Positions 1 to 6,292 of a DNA stretch of 8,476 bases are shown piece by piece. Each line of letters begins with the position of its first letter. Position 1 is the first letter of the stretch. This DNA comes from Bacillota bacterium (lineage in GTDB: Bacteria; Bacillota; Clostridia; Acetivibrionales; DTU013). The notes under the pieces are model-generated. The model saw only the letters and a program-made list of their open reading frames with translations, made no database searches and was not told the DNA's origin. The translations under genes and the position numbers were made by a program. The stretch is taken from assembly GCA_023435925.1 (NCBI GenBank), contig JAEZLF010000169.1, positions 1-8,476 of the forward strand, in the 5' to 3' direction.

Positions 1-2
1 CA

Positions 3-191
3 ATTATTGGTGAGAAGGAAATTGAAGGGAAAACAGAATTCGAGCTGCTGGATATTCTTTCTGAAAAATGTGGGCTGAGGATACCTGCAGGACTTGAAGG
101 GTTGGCAGATAAGGAAGTGCTGCACAGAGATATATGCAGCAGGGAAGCCATGAAACAGGAGGTTCAGAGAATACTGAAACTCGAGAGGTAA
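3..191 (+). CDS. C-terminal end of an unrecognised protein (5' truncated by window edge)
   Basis: An open frame runs in from the left edge and ends with TAA at 189-191, giving the last 62 residues of a longer protein. The tail is hydrophilic and charged, with many Glu, Lys and Arg residues (it starts IIGEKEIEGKTEFELLDILS and ends RILKLER), and two Cys residues. It has no membrane segment and no motif I can assign to a family. Frame 1 stops early and frame 2 stops at once, so this is the only frame open for the whole stretch. The function cannot be stated. No T-rich terminator follows the stop directly; the next terminator is at 443-493. Confidence 0.6.
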   Translation: MIGEKEIEGKTEFELLDILSEKCGLRIPAGLEGLADKEVLHRDICSREAMKQEVQRILKLER

Positions 192-259
192 GGTCCGGAA
201 AGTAAAGTCTGGAAAAGACCGAAACTGGAGTAAAAACCTGGTCGGTTATGAATCCTTTG

Positions 260-420
260 ATAAGAAGTGTTTCAACGAGGCGGGCTGGTCGCAAGCTTTA
301 CTTGCTGCTCGCCCATGCATCCTGGGAGATATGCTCACCGTCTGCAAACCAAAACTGTACCTGCCACCTATAGCGGTGGGGGACATCTTGGCCTCGTTAT
401 TAATACTGGCAATAAACGAG
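260..420 (+). ncRNA. Structured non-coding RNA candidate (family unassigned; 6S-like shape is one option)
   Basis: There is no credible ORF here, yet the segment folds well. A long-range closing stem pairs AACGAGGC (274-281) with GCCTCGTT (391-398), 8 bp without mismatch. Across a small internal loop it is extended by AGTGTT (266-271) with AATACT (402-407), including one G-U pair. Inside lie a hairpin at 282-314 (GGGC/GCCC outer, GCAAG/CTTGC inner, CTTTA loop) and a hairpin at 364-379 (CCACC/GGTGG, loop TATAGC). The purine-rich stretch between them is mostly unpaired. A strong terminator follows at 443-493, as expected for a short independent transcript. A weak -10-like TATGAA sits at 247-252. 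The long closing stem resembles the 6S RNA (SsrS) plan, but the two internal hairpins do not give 6S's single long rod, so I do not name it. A cis-acting leader is less likely because the next gene starts 410 bases later, beyond a terminator. Confidence 0.5.
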
Positions 421-442
421 ATGTATGACCAGCGTCAGCAGA

Positions 443-493
443 AAAACAAGCGGAATAATCAGTGCAATGATTATTAACGCTTGTTTTGTTTTT
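443..493 (+). terminator. Strong intrinsic terminator, possibly bidirectional
   Basis: AAAACAAGCG (443-452) pairs with CGCTTGTTTT (478-487). After a small internal loop, AATAATCA (454-461) pairs with TGATTATT (468-475) around the loop GTGCAA. TTTTGTTTTT follows on the plus strand, and an A-run precedes the stem, so it could also work on the minus strand. It most likely ends the structured RNA upstream, and perhaps also the gene ending at 191. Confidence 0.8.
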
Positions 494-651
494 CCAGGTA
501 TTCTGCTATATCGAAATCCGGCTAAAACCGAATGAAGCTCAATATGCCTGTTTTTTTGCTTTGATATATAGAATGCGAACAATCTCTTCATATTGTATTT
601 ATATTCTTCGGTATTATGAAGTATGCGTAGCCGACGCGGCCCATCCCGCCA

Positions 652-683
652 TCGGAACCGTCCCCACGGCTGATGCCGTCCCC
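652..683. repeat. Repeated CCGTCCCC motif around a small hairpin, REP-like remnant
   Basis: CCGTCCCC occurs at 658-665 and 676-683. Between them ACGGC (666-670) and GCCGT (675-679) form a perfect 5-bp stem around TGAT. The patch is much richer in GC than the AT-rich DNA around it. GGAACCGTCCCC-type sequences are common beside Y1 (IS200/REP-associated) transposase genes in Firmicutes, so this may be a remnant or non-autonomous element. No transposase is present. Apart from this patch I see nothing gene-like between 494 and 712. Confidence 0.3.
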
Positions 684-712
684 GTTGCTGTCTGGTTTAC
701 ATAATTTACTCA

Positions 713-742
713 TTGAACAGGATGCACCCATCATGTCATAAT
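713..742 (+). promoter_or_regulatory. Probable sigma-A promoter for the GH18-SLH gene, with inverted repeat on the -10
   Basis: TTGAAC (713-718) is followed after 18 bp by CATAAT (737-742), a fair -35/-10 pair. The -10 lies inside the inverted repeat TGTCAT-A-ATGACA (734-746), a possible operator. Transcription would start near 749, leaving a leader of about 80 bases that contains the hairpin TCCCGG (755-760)/CCGGGA (777-782). Confidence 0.45.
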
Positions 743-830
743 GACAGAAGGCGCTCCCGGCTTCTTGCTTATGGATCCGGGAATGTCGTCTTTAAAACAT
801 GTCGGGGGTATAGGGGGATTTTAGTAAACG

Positions 831-2447
831 ATGTATAGAAAACTGTGGAGGGGAATTGCCATACTGTCAGCTGTCGCTTTGCTGACCGTGTATGTGCAGC
901 ATGCAACAGCATCTGGTGTACAGTCGGAACAATCAGAACGATTTAACATGAGTTATATCTATTTCGGTAATTCAGGTACATACACAAGCTATGTGGATGA
1001 CACCAAAGGTTCACTGAACGATATTTCACCAAGTTATTTTGACCTCAATGAGGATGGATCACTCAAGCTCACACCTGCAGTAGACCGTAGCTTTGTTAAG
1101 CAGATGCATGAACGGGGAGTGAAAGTAACACCCTTTTTAAGTAACCACTGGGATCGACAGGTTGGAATCAATGCACTGGCAAACAGAAGGCAGCTGGCGG
1201 AACAGATCGCAGCTGCTATAATAGAGTACAATCTGGATGGTGTAAATATTGATATCGAAAATGTGACAGAAAAGGAGCGGGACAGCTACACAGATTTCGT
1301 TAAGCTACTCAGAGAGAAGTTGCCGGCCGGTAAAAGCTTATCTGTTGCTGTTGCGCCGAACCCATGGAACTTAACCGCAGGTTGGCATGGATCTTATGAT
1401 TATGCTGAATTGGCGAGGTACAGTGATTATTTGATGGTTATGGCCTATGATGAGCATTATCAGGGGAGTGTAGCAGGACCTGTGGCCAGCTATCCGTTTG
1501 TTGAAAAGGCGATAGTGTCGGCACTTAAAGACATACCTGCCGAAAAGATTGTAATCGGCATTGCCTTTTACGGAAGACTGTGGAAACAGGGCTCGAGCTA
1601 TGGCGGGTACGGTATCAGCAATAATACCGTTGAAAAGCTGATTACCGAATACCGGGGCAAAGTGGTGTATGATAAAATTGCACAGTCACCGAAGGCTACA
1701 ATCACCATACGGGCGGAAGATGTCAAACCGAAGGTATTTGGAAAAGAACTGGAAGCGGGCATATATGATATTTGGTATGAAAATGAAGAATCGATAAAAA
1801 GCAAATTAGCTCTTGTCGGAAAGTATGGACTAAAAGGCACGGGGAGCTGGAGCCTGGGGCAGGAAACCAAAGAAACCTGGGAGTACTATTCACTTTGGCT
1901 CAACAGCAAATATTTCAGCGACATACAGGATAGCTGGGCAAAAGAGGCAATTGTTTCTGTTATGCAAAAAGGATGGATGACCGGGGTTACCAGCTCGAAA
2001 TTCATGCCGGGTTCAGCGGTAACAAGAGCACAGGCGGCAACGGTGCTTGTCAGACTTTTGGGAATTGATACAAGCTCTGTGAATCCATCTGCCTTGGTGT
2101 TCAAAGATACGAAGAATCATTGGGCAAGAATTGAAATTGAGGCAGCAAGAATAAATGGCCTTATTGAGGGTACCGGCGCAGGAAGGTATGAACCGGACAA
2201 GGTGATGACGCGAGAACAGATGGCTGTTTTACTGGACAGAATTTTAAAAATGGATCTTCAGGTGACGGATGTGTTTGAGGATGTTACACGGGAACATTCA
2301 CCCTGGTCGTATGCTGCTATCAATAGAATGGCCGCCGCGGGAGTAATGCAAGGTTATCCGGATGGACGCTTTTATCCGAAATTTGGTATGACACGGGATC
2401 AGCTAGCAGTATTAATCTATAATTCTAATTCAAAATTGGTTCAATAA
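831..2447 (+). CDS. Secreted glycoside hydrolase family 18 protein with three SLH domains
   Basis: A 538-residue exported wall-associated enzyme, probably cleaving beta-1,4-linked N-acetylglucosamine polymers such as chitin or peptidoglycan glycan. Residues 1-27 form a signal peptide (YRKLWR, then a hydrophobic core) with a likely cut after ATA. The GH18 barrel covers about 38-357. It carries the catalytic motif DGVNIDIE (136-143, with Glu143 as proton donor and Asp141 as its partner), the MAYD motif (204-207), and the late WYENEESI (315-322) and GSWSLG (338-343) segments typical of the YaaH/YdhD-like branch. The third motif aspartate is Asn139, which is usual in that branch. Three SLH domains follow at about 362-411, 424-472 and 481-533, each with a TRxQ signature (398-401, 460-463, 521-524). 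No LysM domain is seen, unlike spore cortex relatives, so it is likely anchored to pyruvylated wall polymer. The RBS AGGGGG (812-817) lies about 13 bases upstream, a rather long spacing. It is monocistronic with its own terminator. Substrate is inferred. Confidence 0.9.
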   Translation: MYRKLWRGIAILSAVALLTVYVQHATASGVQSEQSERFNMSYIYFGNSGTYTSYVDDTKGSLNDISPSYFDLNEDGSLKLTPAVDRSFVKQMHERGVKVTPFLSNHWDRQVGINALANRRQLAEQIAAAIIEYNLDGVNIDIENVTEKERDSYTDFVKLLREKLPAGKSLSVAVAPNPWNLTAGWHGSYDYAELARYSDYLMVMAYDEHYQGSVAGPVASYPFVEKAIVSALKDIPAEKIVIGIAFYGRLWKQGSSYGGYGISNNTVEKLITEYRGKVVYDKIAQSPKATITIRAEDVKPKVFGKELEAGIYDIWYENEESIKSKLALVGKYGLKGTGSWSLGQETKETWEYYSLWLNSKYFSDIQDSWAKEAIVSVMQKGWMTGVTSSKFMPGSAVTRAQAATVLVRLLGIDTSSVNPSALVFKDTKNHWARIEIEAARINGLIEGTGAGRYEPDKVMTREQMAVLLDRILKMDLQVTDVFEDVTREHSPWSYAAINRMAAAGVMQGYPDGRFYPKFGMTRDQLAVLIYNSNSKLVQ

Positions 2448-2492
2448 GTTCGGATACCGAAACAAACCTCTCATAGTGTACAATTTTTGCAT

Positions 2493-2543
2493 GCGGCGAC
2501 GGATTATTTTTGAAAAAAAGATAAATACCTGCCGCTTTTCTTT
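2493..2543 (+). terminator. Intrinsic terminator after the GH18-SLH gene
   Basis: GCGGC (2493-2497) pairs with GCCGC (2531-2535). The interior pairs further through GG/CC (2501-2502 with 2528-2529) and TTAT plus a T-run against an A-run plus ATAA (2504-2511 with 2517-2524). The tail is TTTTCTTT. It separates the hydrolase gene from the rnf operon. Confidence 0.65.
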
Positions 2544-2584
2544 ACAGTATCTGAGAATAAAAATGAATATTCGGCAATGGAAAA

Positions 2585-2602
2585 TAGTTATAATTTTAAC
2601 AA
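2585..2602. promoter_or_regulatory. Rex-like operator candidate, upstream of rnf promoter
   Basis: TAGTTAT-AATT-TTAACAA matches 12 of 14 defined positions of the Rex consensus TTGTTAA-N4-TTAACAA. The right half is perfect. It lies 21 bp upstream of the rnf -35 box. Rex is an NADH/NAD+-sensing repressor, and rnf genes are plausible targets. The region is AT-rich, so chance matches are not negligible. Confidence 0.35.
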
Positions 2603-2623
2603 ACAAATAATTTGGTTTTATTA

Positions 2624-2652
2624 TGGACATTGTATACAAAATTCGTTATAAT
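2624..2652 (+). promoter_or_regulatory. Near-consensus sigma-A promoter of the rnf operon
   Basis: TGGACA (2624-2629, one mismatch to TTGACA) and a perfect TATAAT (2647-2652) are separated by 17 bp. AT-rich DNA upstream (about 2581-2620) could act as an UP element. Transcription would start near 2659, giving a leader of about 83 bases. The perfect palindrome TTGTATACAA (2630-2639) lies in the spacer directly after the -35. Confidence 0.75.
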
Positions 2653-2680
2653 TTTTATGAAACCTAGTTAAATAGACTGT

Positions 2681-2698
2681 TTGACGATATTTTAACAA
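2681..2698. promoter_or_regulatory. Second Rex-like operator candidate, in the rnf leader
   Basis: TTGACGA-TATT-TTAACAA matches 11 of 14 defined positions of TTGTTAA-N4-TTAACAA, again with a perfect right half. It sits about 22-39 bases downstream of the predicted transcription start, where a bound repressor would block the polymerase. It pairs in layout with the site at 2585-2602. Confidence 0.35.
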
Positions 2699-2741
2699 TC
2701 TTTTTTTAGAATATGATATCAGAATATGTGAGGTGGTTCGA

Positions 2742-4073
2742 GTGGCAAAAGCATTAAAAGTATTCCGAGGCGGTATCAGACCCGGACATAAAAAAGTGAC
2801 CTCTGAATTAGCAACAGCAGCAATGCCATTGCCGGCAAAGGTCGTTATACCGATGCTCCAGCATATTGGCGCTCCATGTGTGCCCACTGTTAAAAAGGGT
2901 GACAGAGTTTTGGTCGGTCAAAAAATTGGAGATTCCGAGGCAATGATTTCAGCTCCGGTGCATTCCAGCGTTTCGGGTACAGTCAGTGACGTTAAGCCGA
3001 TGCTTTATCCCGGAGGCTTTGAAATCATGTCTGTAGAGATAAAACCTGACGGACAGCAAGAAGTACACGAGAGTGTCAGACCTCCGGTATATACAGATCA
3101 TAAGAGTCTTATTCAGTGTATCCGGGAAGCGGGACTGGTCGGACTTGGAGGGGCCGGTTTTCCAACTGCTGTGAAGCTTTCTCCTCCTCCGGGTACTGCT
3201 GTAGATATCCTGGTTGTAAATGGAGCAGAATGTGAGCCCTATATCACTTCAGATTACAGAGAAATGATGGAGAACCCAAAGGGCATTGTGGAAGGCGTTA
3301 AAACGATTATGGAGATCACCGGTATTAAAAAAGCCTTTATCGGGATCGAGTCTAATAAGCCGGAGGCGATTAAGCTGATTACCGGTATGGCAAAGGAGTA
3401 TGACAATATACATGTGGTTCCTTTGAGGACCCGATATCCTCAGGGTGGAGAAAAACAGCTGATCTATGCTGTTACCGGCAGAAAGGTTCCTATTGGGAAG
3501 CTGCCTTCCGATGTGGGTGTTTTGGTGCAAAATGTAAATACCGTATCATTTATAGCCGGATACATGAAAACCGGCATGCCACTGATTAAGAAGAAGGTGA
3601 CAGTTGACGGTGGCGCGGTAGCGAAGCCGATGAATGTGGAGGTGCTGATCGGAACGCCCCTCAGGGATGTTTTTGAATTCTGCGGCGGTTTCAAAGAAGA
3701 GCCCAGGAAAGTAATAATGGGTGGGCCTATGATGGGGGTATCACAGTTTTCACTGGATAATACCGTTCTCAAGCAGACAAACGCGCTTTTGGCATTGACC
3801 GGAAAAGAAATATCTGCTGATTGTGAGACGACCTGTATCCGATGCGGCAAATGTGTTGCTGCGTGCCCTATGTCACTACTCCCGCTTTATATCAATGCAA
3901 ATGTTATGAAGGGTGAGATCGAGGAAACGCTGAAGTATCATGTGAACGATTGTATCGAATGTGGGTGTTGTTCATACGTATGCCCTGCATCAAGACATCT
4001 GGTGCAGTCAGTGCGATATGCTAAAGCAGAACTGAAAAGAAAAAAAGACATGCAGAAAGGCGGGAGTAAATAG
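2742..4073 (+). CDS. rnfC: Rnf complex subunit RnfC (ferredoxin:NAD+ oxidoreductase, NAD(H)/Fe-S subunit)
   Basis: Peripheral cytoplasmic subunit that exchanges electrons with NAD(H) in the Rnf complex. I place the start at GTG 2742 (protein MAKALKVFRGG, 443 residues). GAGGTGG (2730-2736) is then an ideal RBS 5 bases upstream, whereas an in-frame GTG at 2733 lies inside that RBS. The N-terminal part (about 30-100) has the sandwich-barrel look of RnfC/NqrA proteins (KKGDRVLVGQKIGD, then APVHSSVSGTV). The glycine-rich GLGGAGFPTAVKL (134-146) and the GAECEPY segment (161-167) mark the flavin/NADH-binding fold related to NuoF. RYPQGGEKQL (231-240) is also typical. Two ferredoxin-type [4Fe-4S] motifs lie at C365-C368-C371-C375 and C404-C407-C410-C414, followed by a basic tail. 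It is the first gene of rnfCDGEAB, and its stop is 2 bases before rnfD. Length fits the family. Confidence 0.95.
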   Translation: MAKALKVFRGGIRPGHKKVTSELATAAMPLPAKVVIPMLQHIGAPCVPTVKKGDRVLVGQKIGDSEAMISAPVHSSVSGTVSDVKPMLYPGGFEIMSVEIKPDGQQEVHESVRPPVYTDHKSLIQCIREAGLVGLGGAGFPTAVKLSPPPGTAVDILVVNGAECEPYITSDYREMMENPKGIVEGVKTIMEITGIKKAFIGIESNKPEAIKLITGMAKEYDNIHVVPLRTRYPQGGEKQLIYAVTGRKVPIGKLPSDVGVLVQNVNTVSFIAGYMKTGMPLIKKKVTVDGGAVAKPMNVEVLIGTPLRDVFEFCGGFKEEPRKVIMGGPMMGVSQFSLDNTVLKQTNALLALTGKEISADCETTCIRCGKCVAACPMSLLPLYINANVMKGEIEETLKYHVNDCIECGCCSYVCPASRHLVQSVRYAKAELKRKKDMQKGGSK

Positions 4074-4075
4074 AA

Positions 4076-5032
4076 ATGGAAAATAACCTTTTAGCGGGCT
4101 CATCGCCACACATAAGAAGCAGTCAAAATATAAGGAGCATCATGCGTGATGTAATTATTGCGCTGATGCCTGCAGCTTTGGCTTCCGTGTACTTCTTTAA
4201 ATGGAAAGCGGCACTGCTTATACTGGCGACAGTGGCTTCGTGTGTGCTGGCCGAGTATTTGTGGGCGAAAATAACAAAAAAAGCGAACACCGTAGGAGAC
4301 CTGAGTGCTGTTGTGACAGGAATGCTCCTCGCTTTCAACCTTTCTGCCGAAGTACCTGTATGGATAGCCGTTATTGGCGGCGTATTTGCCATTATCATTG
4401 TAAAACAGCTGTTCGGTGGGTTAGGACATAATTTCGTCAATCCTGCTCTGGCGGCAAGAGCTTTTCTGATGGCATCCTGGCCTGTACAGATGACGAACTG
4501 GAAAACACCGGGTGTGGATGCGGTCAGTTCTGCAACACCCCTTGACATGATCAAAAATGGTATTGAGGTATCAGACAAGCTGCCGGACTTATGGAATCTT
4601 TTCATCGGAAATATCGGAGGATGTCTTGGTGAGACCTCCGCATTGGCTTTACTGATTGGTGCGGCATATTTGCTGATCAGGCGGGTGATTTCCCTTGAAA
4701 CACCGGCAGCTTATATCGGTACGGTGGGTCTGATGACCTGGATGCTCGGCGGAGATCATCTGTTTACCGGGGATTTCATCTTTCACATCCTGTCGGGAGG
4801 ATTGATGCTTGGAGCCTTTTTTATGGCAACGGACTACACCACTTCACCGGTAACCTTTAAAGGCAGGATTATCATGGGATTTGGATGTGGTTTTATAACA
4901 TCGGTTATCCGATTATACGGAGGATATCCGGAAGGTATGACCTATGCAATTCTGTTGATGAATCTGGTTGTTCCAATGATTGATCGATACATCATTCCAA
5001 AGAGCTTTGGAGGTGCTGTGAAAAATGCGTGA
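4076..5032 (+). CDS. rnfD: Rnf complex subunit RnfD (membrane FMN subunit)
   Basis: Integral membrane subunit of 318 residues, homologous to NqrB, that carries covalent FMN and passes electrons through the membrane part of Rnf. Hydrophobic segments are seen at about 25-60 (two close together), 77-110, 190-201, 209-223, 236-252, 262-280 and 287-302. The motif SSATPLD (151-157) contains the likely FMN-linked Thr154, attached in this family by the flavin transferase ApbE; no apbE is present in the window. The conserved HNFVNPALAARAFL (118-131) and the DYTTSPVT region (253-260) are also typical of RnfD/NqrB. The RBS GGGAG (4062-4066) lies 9 bases before ATG. The end overlaps rnfG by 8 bases, suggesting translational coupling. 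No truncation or odd residue is seen. Confidence 0.95.
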   Translation: MENNLLAGSSPHIRSSQNIRSIMRDVIIALMPAALASVYFFKWKAALLILATVASCVLAEYLWAKITKKANTVGDLSAVVTGMLLAFNLSAEVPVWIAVIGGVFAIIIVKQLFGGLGHNFVNPALAARAFLMASWPVQMTNWKTPGVDAVSSATPLDMIKNGIEVSDKLPDLWNLFIGNIGGCLGETSALALLIGAAYLLIRRVISLETPAAYIGTVGLMTWMLGGDHLFTGDFIFHILSGGLMLGAFFMATDYTTSPVTFKGRIIMGFGCGFITSVIRLYGGYPEGMTYAILLMNLVVPMIDRYIIPKSFGGAVKNA

Positions 5033-5615
5033 TATGGTGAAACCTACCGTTTCTCTGTTTGTCATCTGTGTGCTTGTCTCCTTCTGTCTTGCATTTGTCA
5101 ATGGAATTACGAAGGATACGATTGATGAACGGATTGCTAAGGATGCAGAGGAACAAAGAAAAATGGTTATGAGTGAAGCAGACAGTTTCAAGAAATTAGC
5201 AGGATGGGAGGAAAAGGATGAGAGCGGTCTGATCCGGGAGGTCTATGCCGCATATAGCGGAGAAGCGCTTATAGGATATGTTTTCAGCGCTGATCCTGTG
5301 GGATATGGCGGGGAAATTGCAGTGACGGTCGGTATCAGCAGCGGAAACAAAATCACTGGTGTAAAAATTGGCAATAACAGTGAAACGCCGGGACTTGGAA
5401 CAAAAACTGCCGATGATATGTTTACAGGACAATATCAGGATAAGGATATCTCAACGGATTTTACGGTGACGAAGCGGCCGGCAACAGCGGAAAATGAGAT
5501 ACAGGCGGTCAGCGGTGCTACGATTAGTTCAAAGGCAGTGACGAAAGCAGTCCAGGCATCCAATGAATTAGGGGGCAAGTTATTACAGGAACAGGATGGA
5601 GGCGAGGTTCAGTGA
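5025..5615 (+). CDS. rnfG: Rnf complex subunit RnfG (periplasm-facing FMN subunit)
   Basis: A 196-residue subunit homologous to NqrC, anchored by one N-terminal membrane helix (about 6-25), with its FMN-binding domain on the outer face of the membrane. The flavinylation motif SGATISSKAV lies at 163-172, with Thr166 as the expected covalent FMN site. The upstream ETPGLGTK (120-127) is the conserved companion motif of FMN-binding domains. GGAGGT (5009-5014) is a strong RBS 11 bases before ATG 5025, which favours this start over ATG 5034. The gene overlaps rnfD by 8 bases and rnfE by 4 (GTGA). The acidic C-terminal tail (residues 189-196) is variable in the family. Confidence 0.95.
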   Translation: MRDMVKPTVSLFVICVLVSFCLAFVNGITKDTIDERIAKDAEEQRKMVMSEADSFKKLAGWEEKDESGLIREVYAAYSGEALIGYVFSADPVGYGGEIAVTVGISSGNKITGVKIGNNSETPGLGTKTADDMFTGQYQDKDISTDFTVTKRPATAENEIQAVSGATISSKAVTKAVQASNELGGKLLQEQDGGEVQ

Positions 5616-6292
5616 ATTTGTTTAAGGTCTTTAAAAATGGGATAATTGATGAAAATCCAACATTCCGTCTTGTGCTTGGTACCTGTCCCACATTGGCGAT
5701 TACCACTTCTGCCATCAATGGCATCGGAATGGGGCTTGCTACGACTGCAGTCTTGATAGGCTCTAATGTAGTTATCTCAATGCTTAGAAGGTTTATTCCG
5801 GCAAAGGTGAGAATGCCGGCATTTGTTACGGTAATCGCCGGGTTCGTAACGATTGTACAGATGCTGCTGAAGGCTTATGTTCCTGCTTTGGATAAAGCGT
5901 TGGGCATCTTTATCCCTCTTATTGTTGTCAACTGCATTATCATGGCGAGGGCTGAGTCCTTTGCCTCAAAAAATCCTGTATTGTCTTCAGCCGTTGACGG
6001 CTTGGGCATGGGGATCGGTTTTACGCTGGCTATTACAATGATCGGAAGTATCCGGGAAATTTTAGGCAATGGCAGTATCTTTGGCTTTCAGCTTTTCGGA
6101 GAAGCAGCAAGTCCGGCTCTTGCCATGATTTTACCACCTGGAGGTTTTTTGGTATTCGGTCTTGCCATCGGTCTGGTGAATCTTATTACCTCCAGACAGA
6201 CACTGGCGTCCGGCTGCGGCGCTCGATCCGAAGGCTGCGGAGGATGCAGCGGCTGCAGTATGGCAGCATCAGAAAAGGGAGGTAAGGCATAA
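5612..6292 (+). CDS. rnfE: Rnf complex subunit RnfE (membrane core) with cysteine-rich tail
   Basis: Integral membrane subunit of 226 residues, homologous to NqrD. It pairs with RnfA to form the inverted-topology membrane core, which in related complexes holds an iron-sulfur cluster shared between the two proteins. The likely ligand residues are Cys25 in GTCPTLA and Cys108 in VVNCIIM, which mirror Cys27 and Cys115 of RnfA. About six membrane segments are visible between residues 20 and 195. Translation starts at GTG 5612 inside the rnfG stop (GTGA), with GGAGG (5598-5602) and GAGG (5604-5607) as RBS. After the last helix the protein ends in a Gly/Cys-rich tail with Cys202, Cys209, Cys212 and Cys215 (CGGCSGC). 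Its role is unknown; it could bind a metal or cluster, or be disordered. The stop overlaps the rnfA ATG by one base. Confidence 0.95.
   Translation: MNLFKVFKNGIIDENPTFRLVLGTCPTLAITTSAINGIGMGLATTAVLIGSNVVISMLRRFIPAKVRMPAFVTVIAGFVTIVQMLLKAYVPALDKALGIFIPLIVVNCIIMARAESFASKNPVLSSAVDGLGMGIGFTLAITMIGSIREILGNGSIFGFQLFGEAASPALAMILPPGGFLVFGLAIGLVNLITSRQTLASGCGARSEGCGGCSGCSMAASEKGGKA

Noticed and set aside
193..215. Two copies of GTCYGGAAA, 14 bases apart
   Set aside because: Only two short imperfect copies with no third clear unit; not enough for a repeat array or an operator claim.
260..420. Known riboswitch classes (cobalamin, FMN, SAM, lysine, T-box, c-di-GMP, glycine) for the structured RNA
   Set aside because: None of their conserved core motifs that I know could be found, and no gene lies close downstream.
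400..591. Minus-strand 63-residue ORF with a very hydrophobic C-terminal stretch, like a small membrane protein
   Set aside because: It runs through the terminator stem and the 3' part of the structured RNA, has no good ribosome binding site, and its hydrophobic run arises from AT-rich sequence.
486..704. Plus-strand 72-residue ORF
   Set aside because: It begins near the terminator T-tract, lacks an RBS, and its composition follows the AT-rich then GC-rich DNA rather than a protein-like pattern.
2449..2462. Hairpin TTCGG-ATA-CCGAA directly after the GH18 gene as terminator
   Set aside because: It has no T-run; the hairpin at 2493-2543 with TTTTCTTT is the better terminator.
2667..2707. Weak GTTAAA/TTTAAC hairpin followed by a T-run in the rnf leader, as an attenuator
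   Set aside because: The stem is only about 6 A/T-rich pairs with a long loop, and the same bases fit the Rex-like site better.
2681..2712. Second rnf promoter TTGACG with TAGAAT
   Set aside because: The spacing would be 20 bp, too long for a good sigma-A promoter, and a near-consensus promoter lies just upstream.
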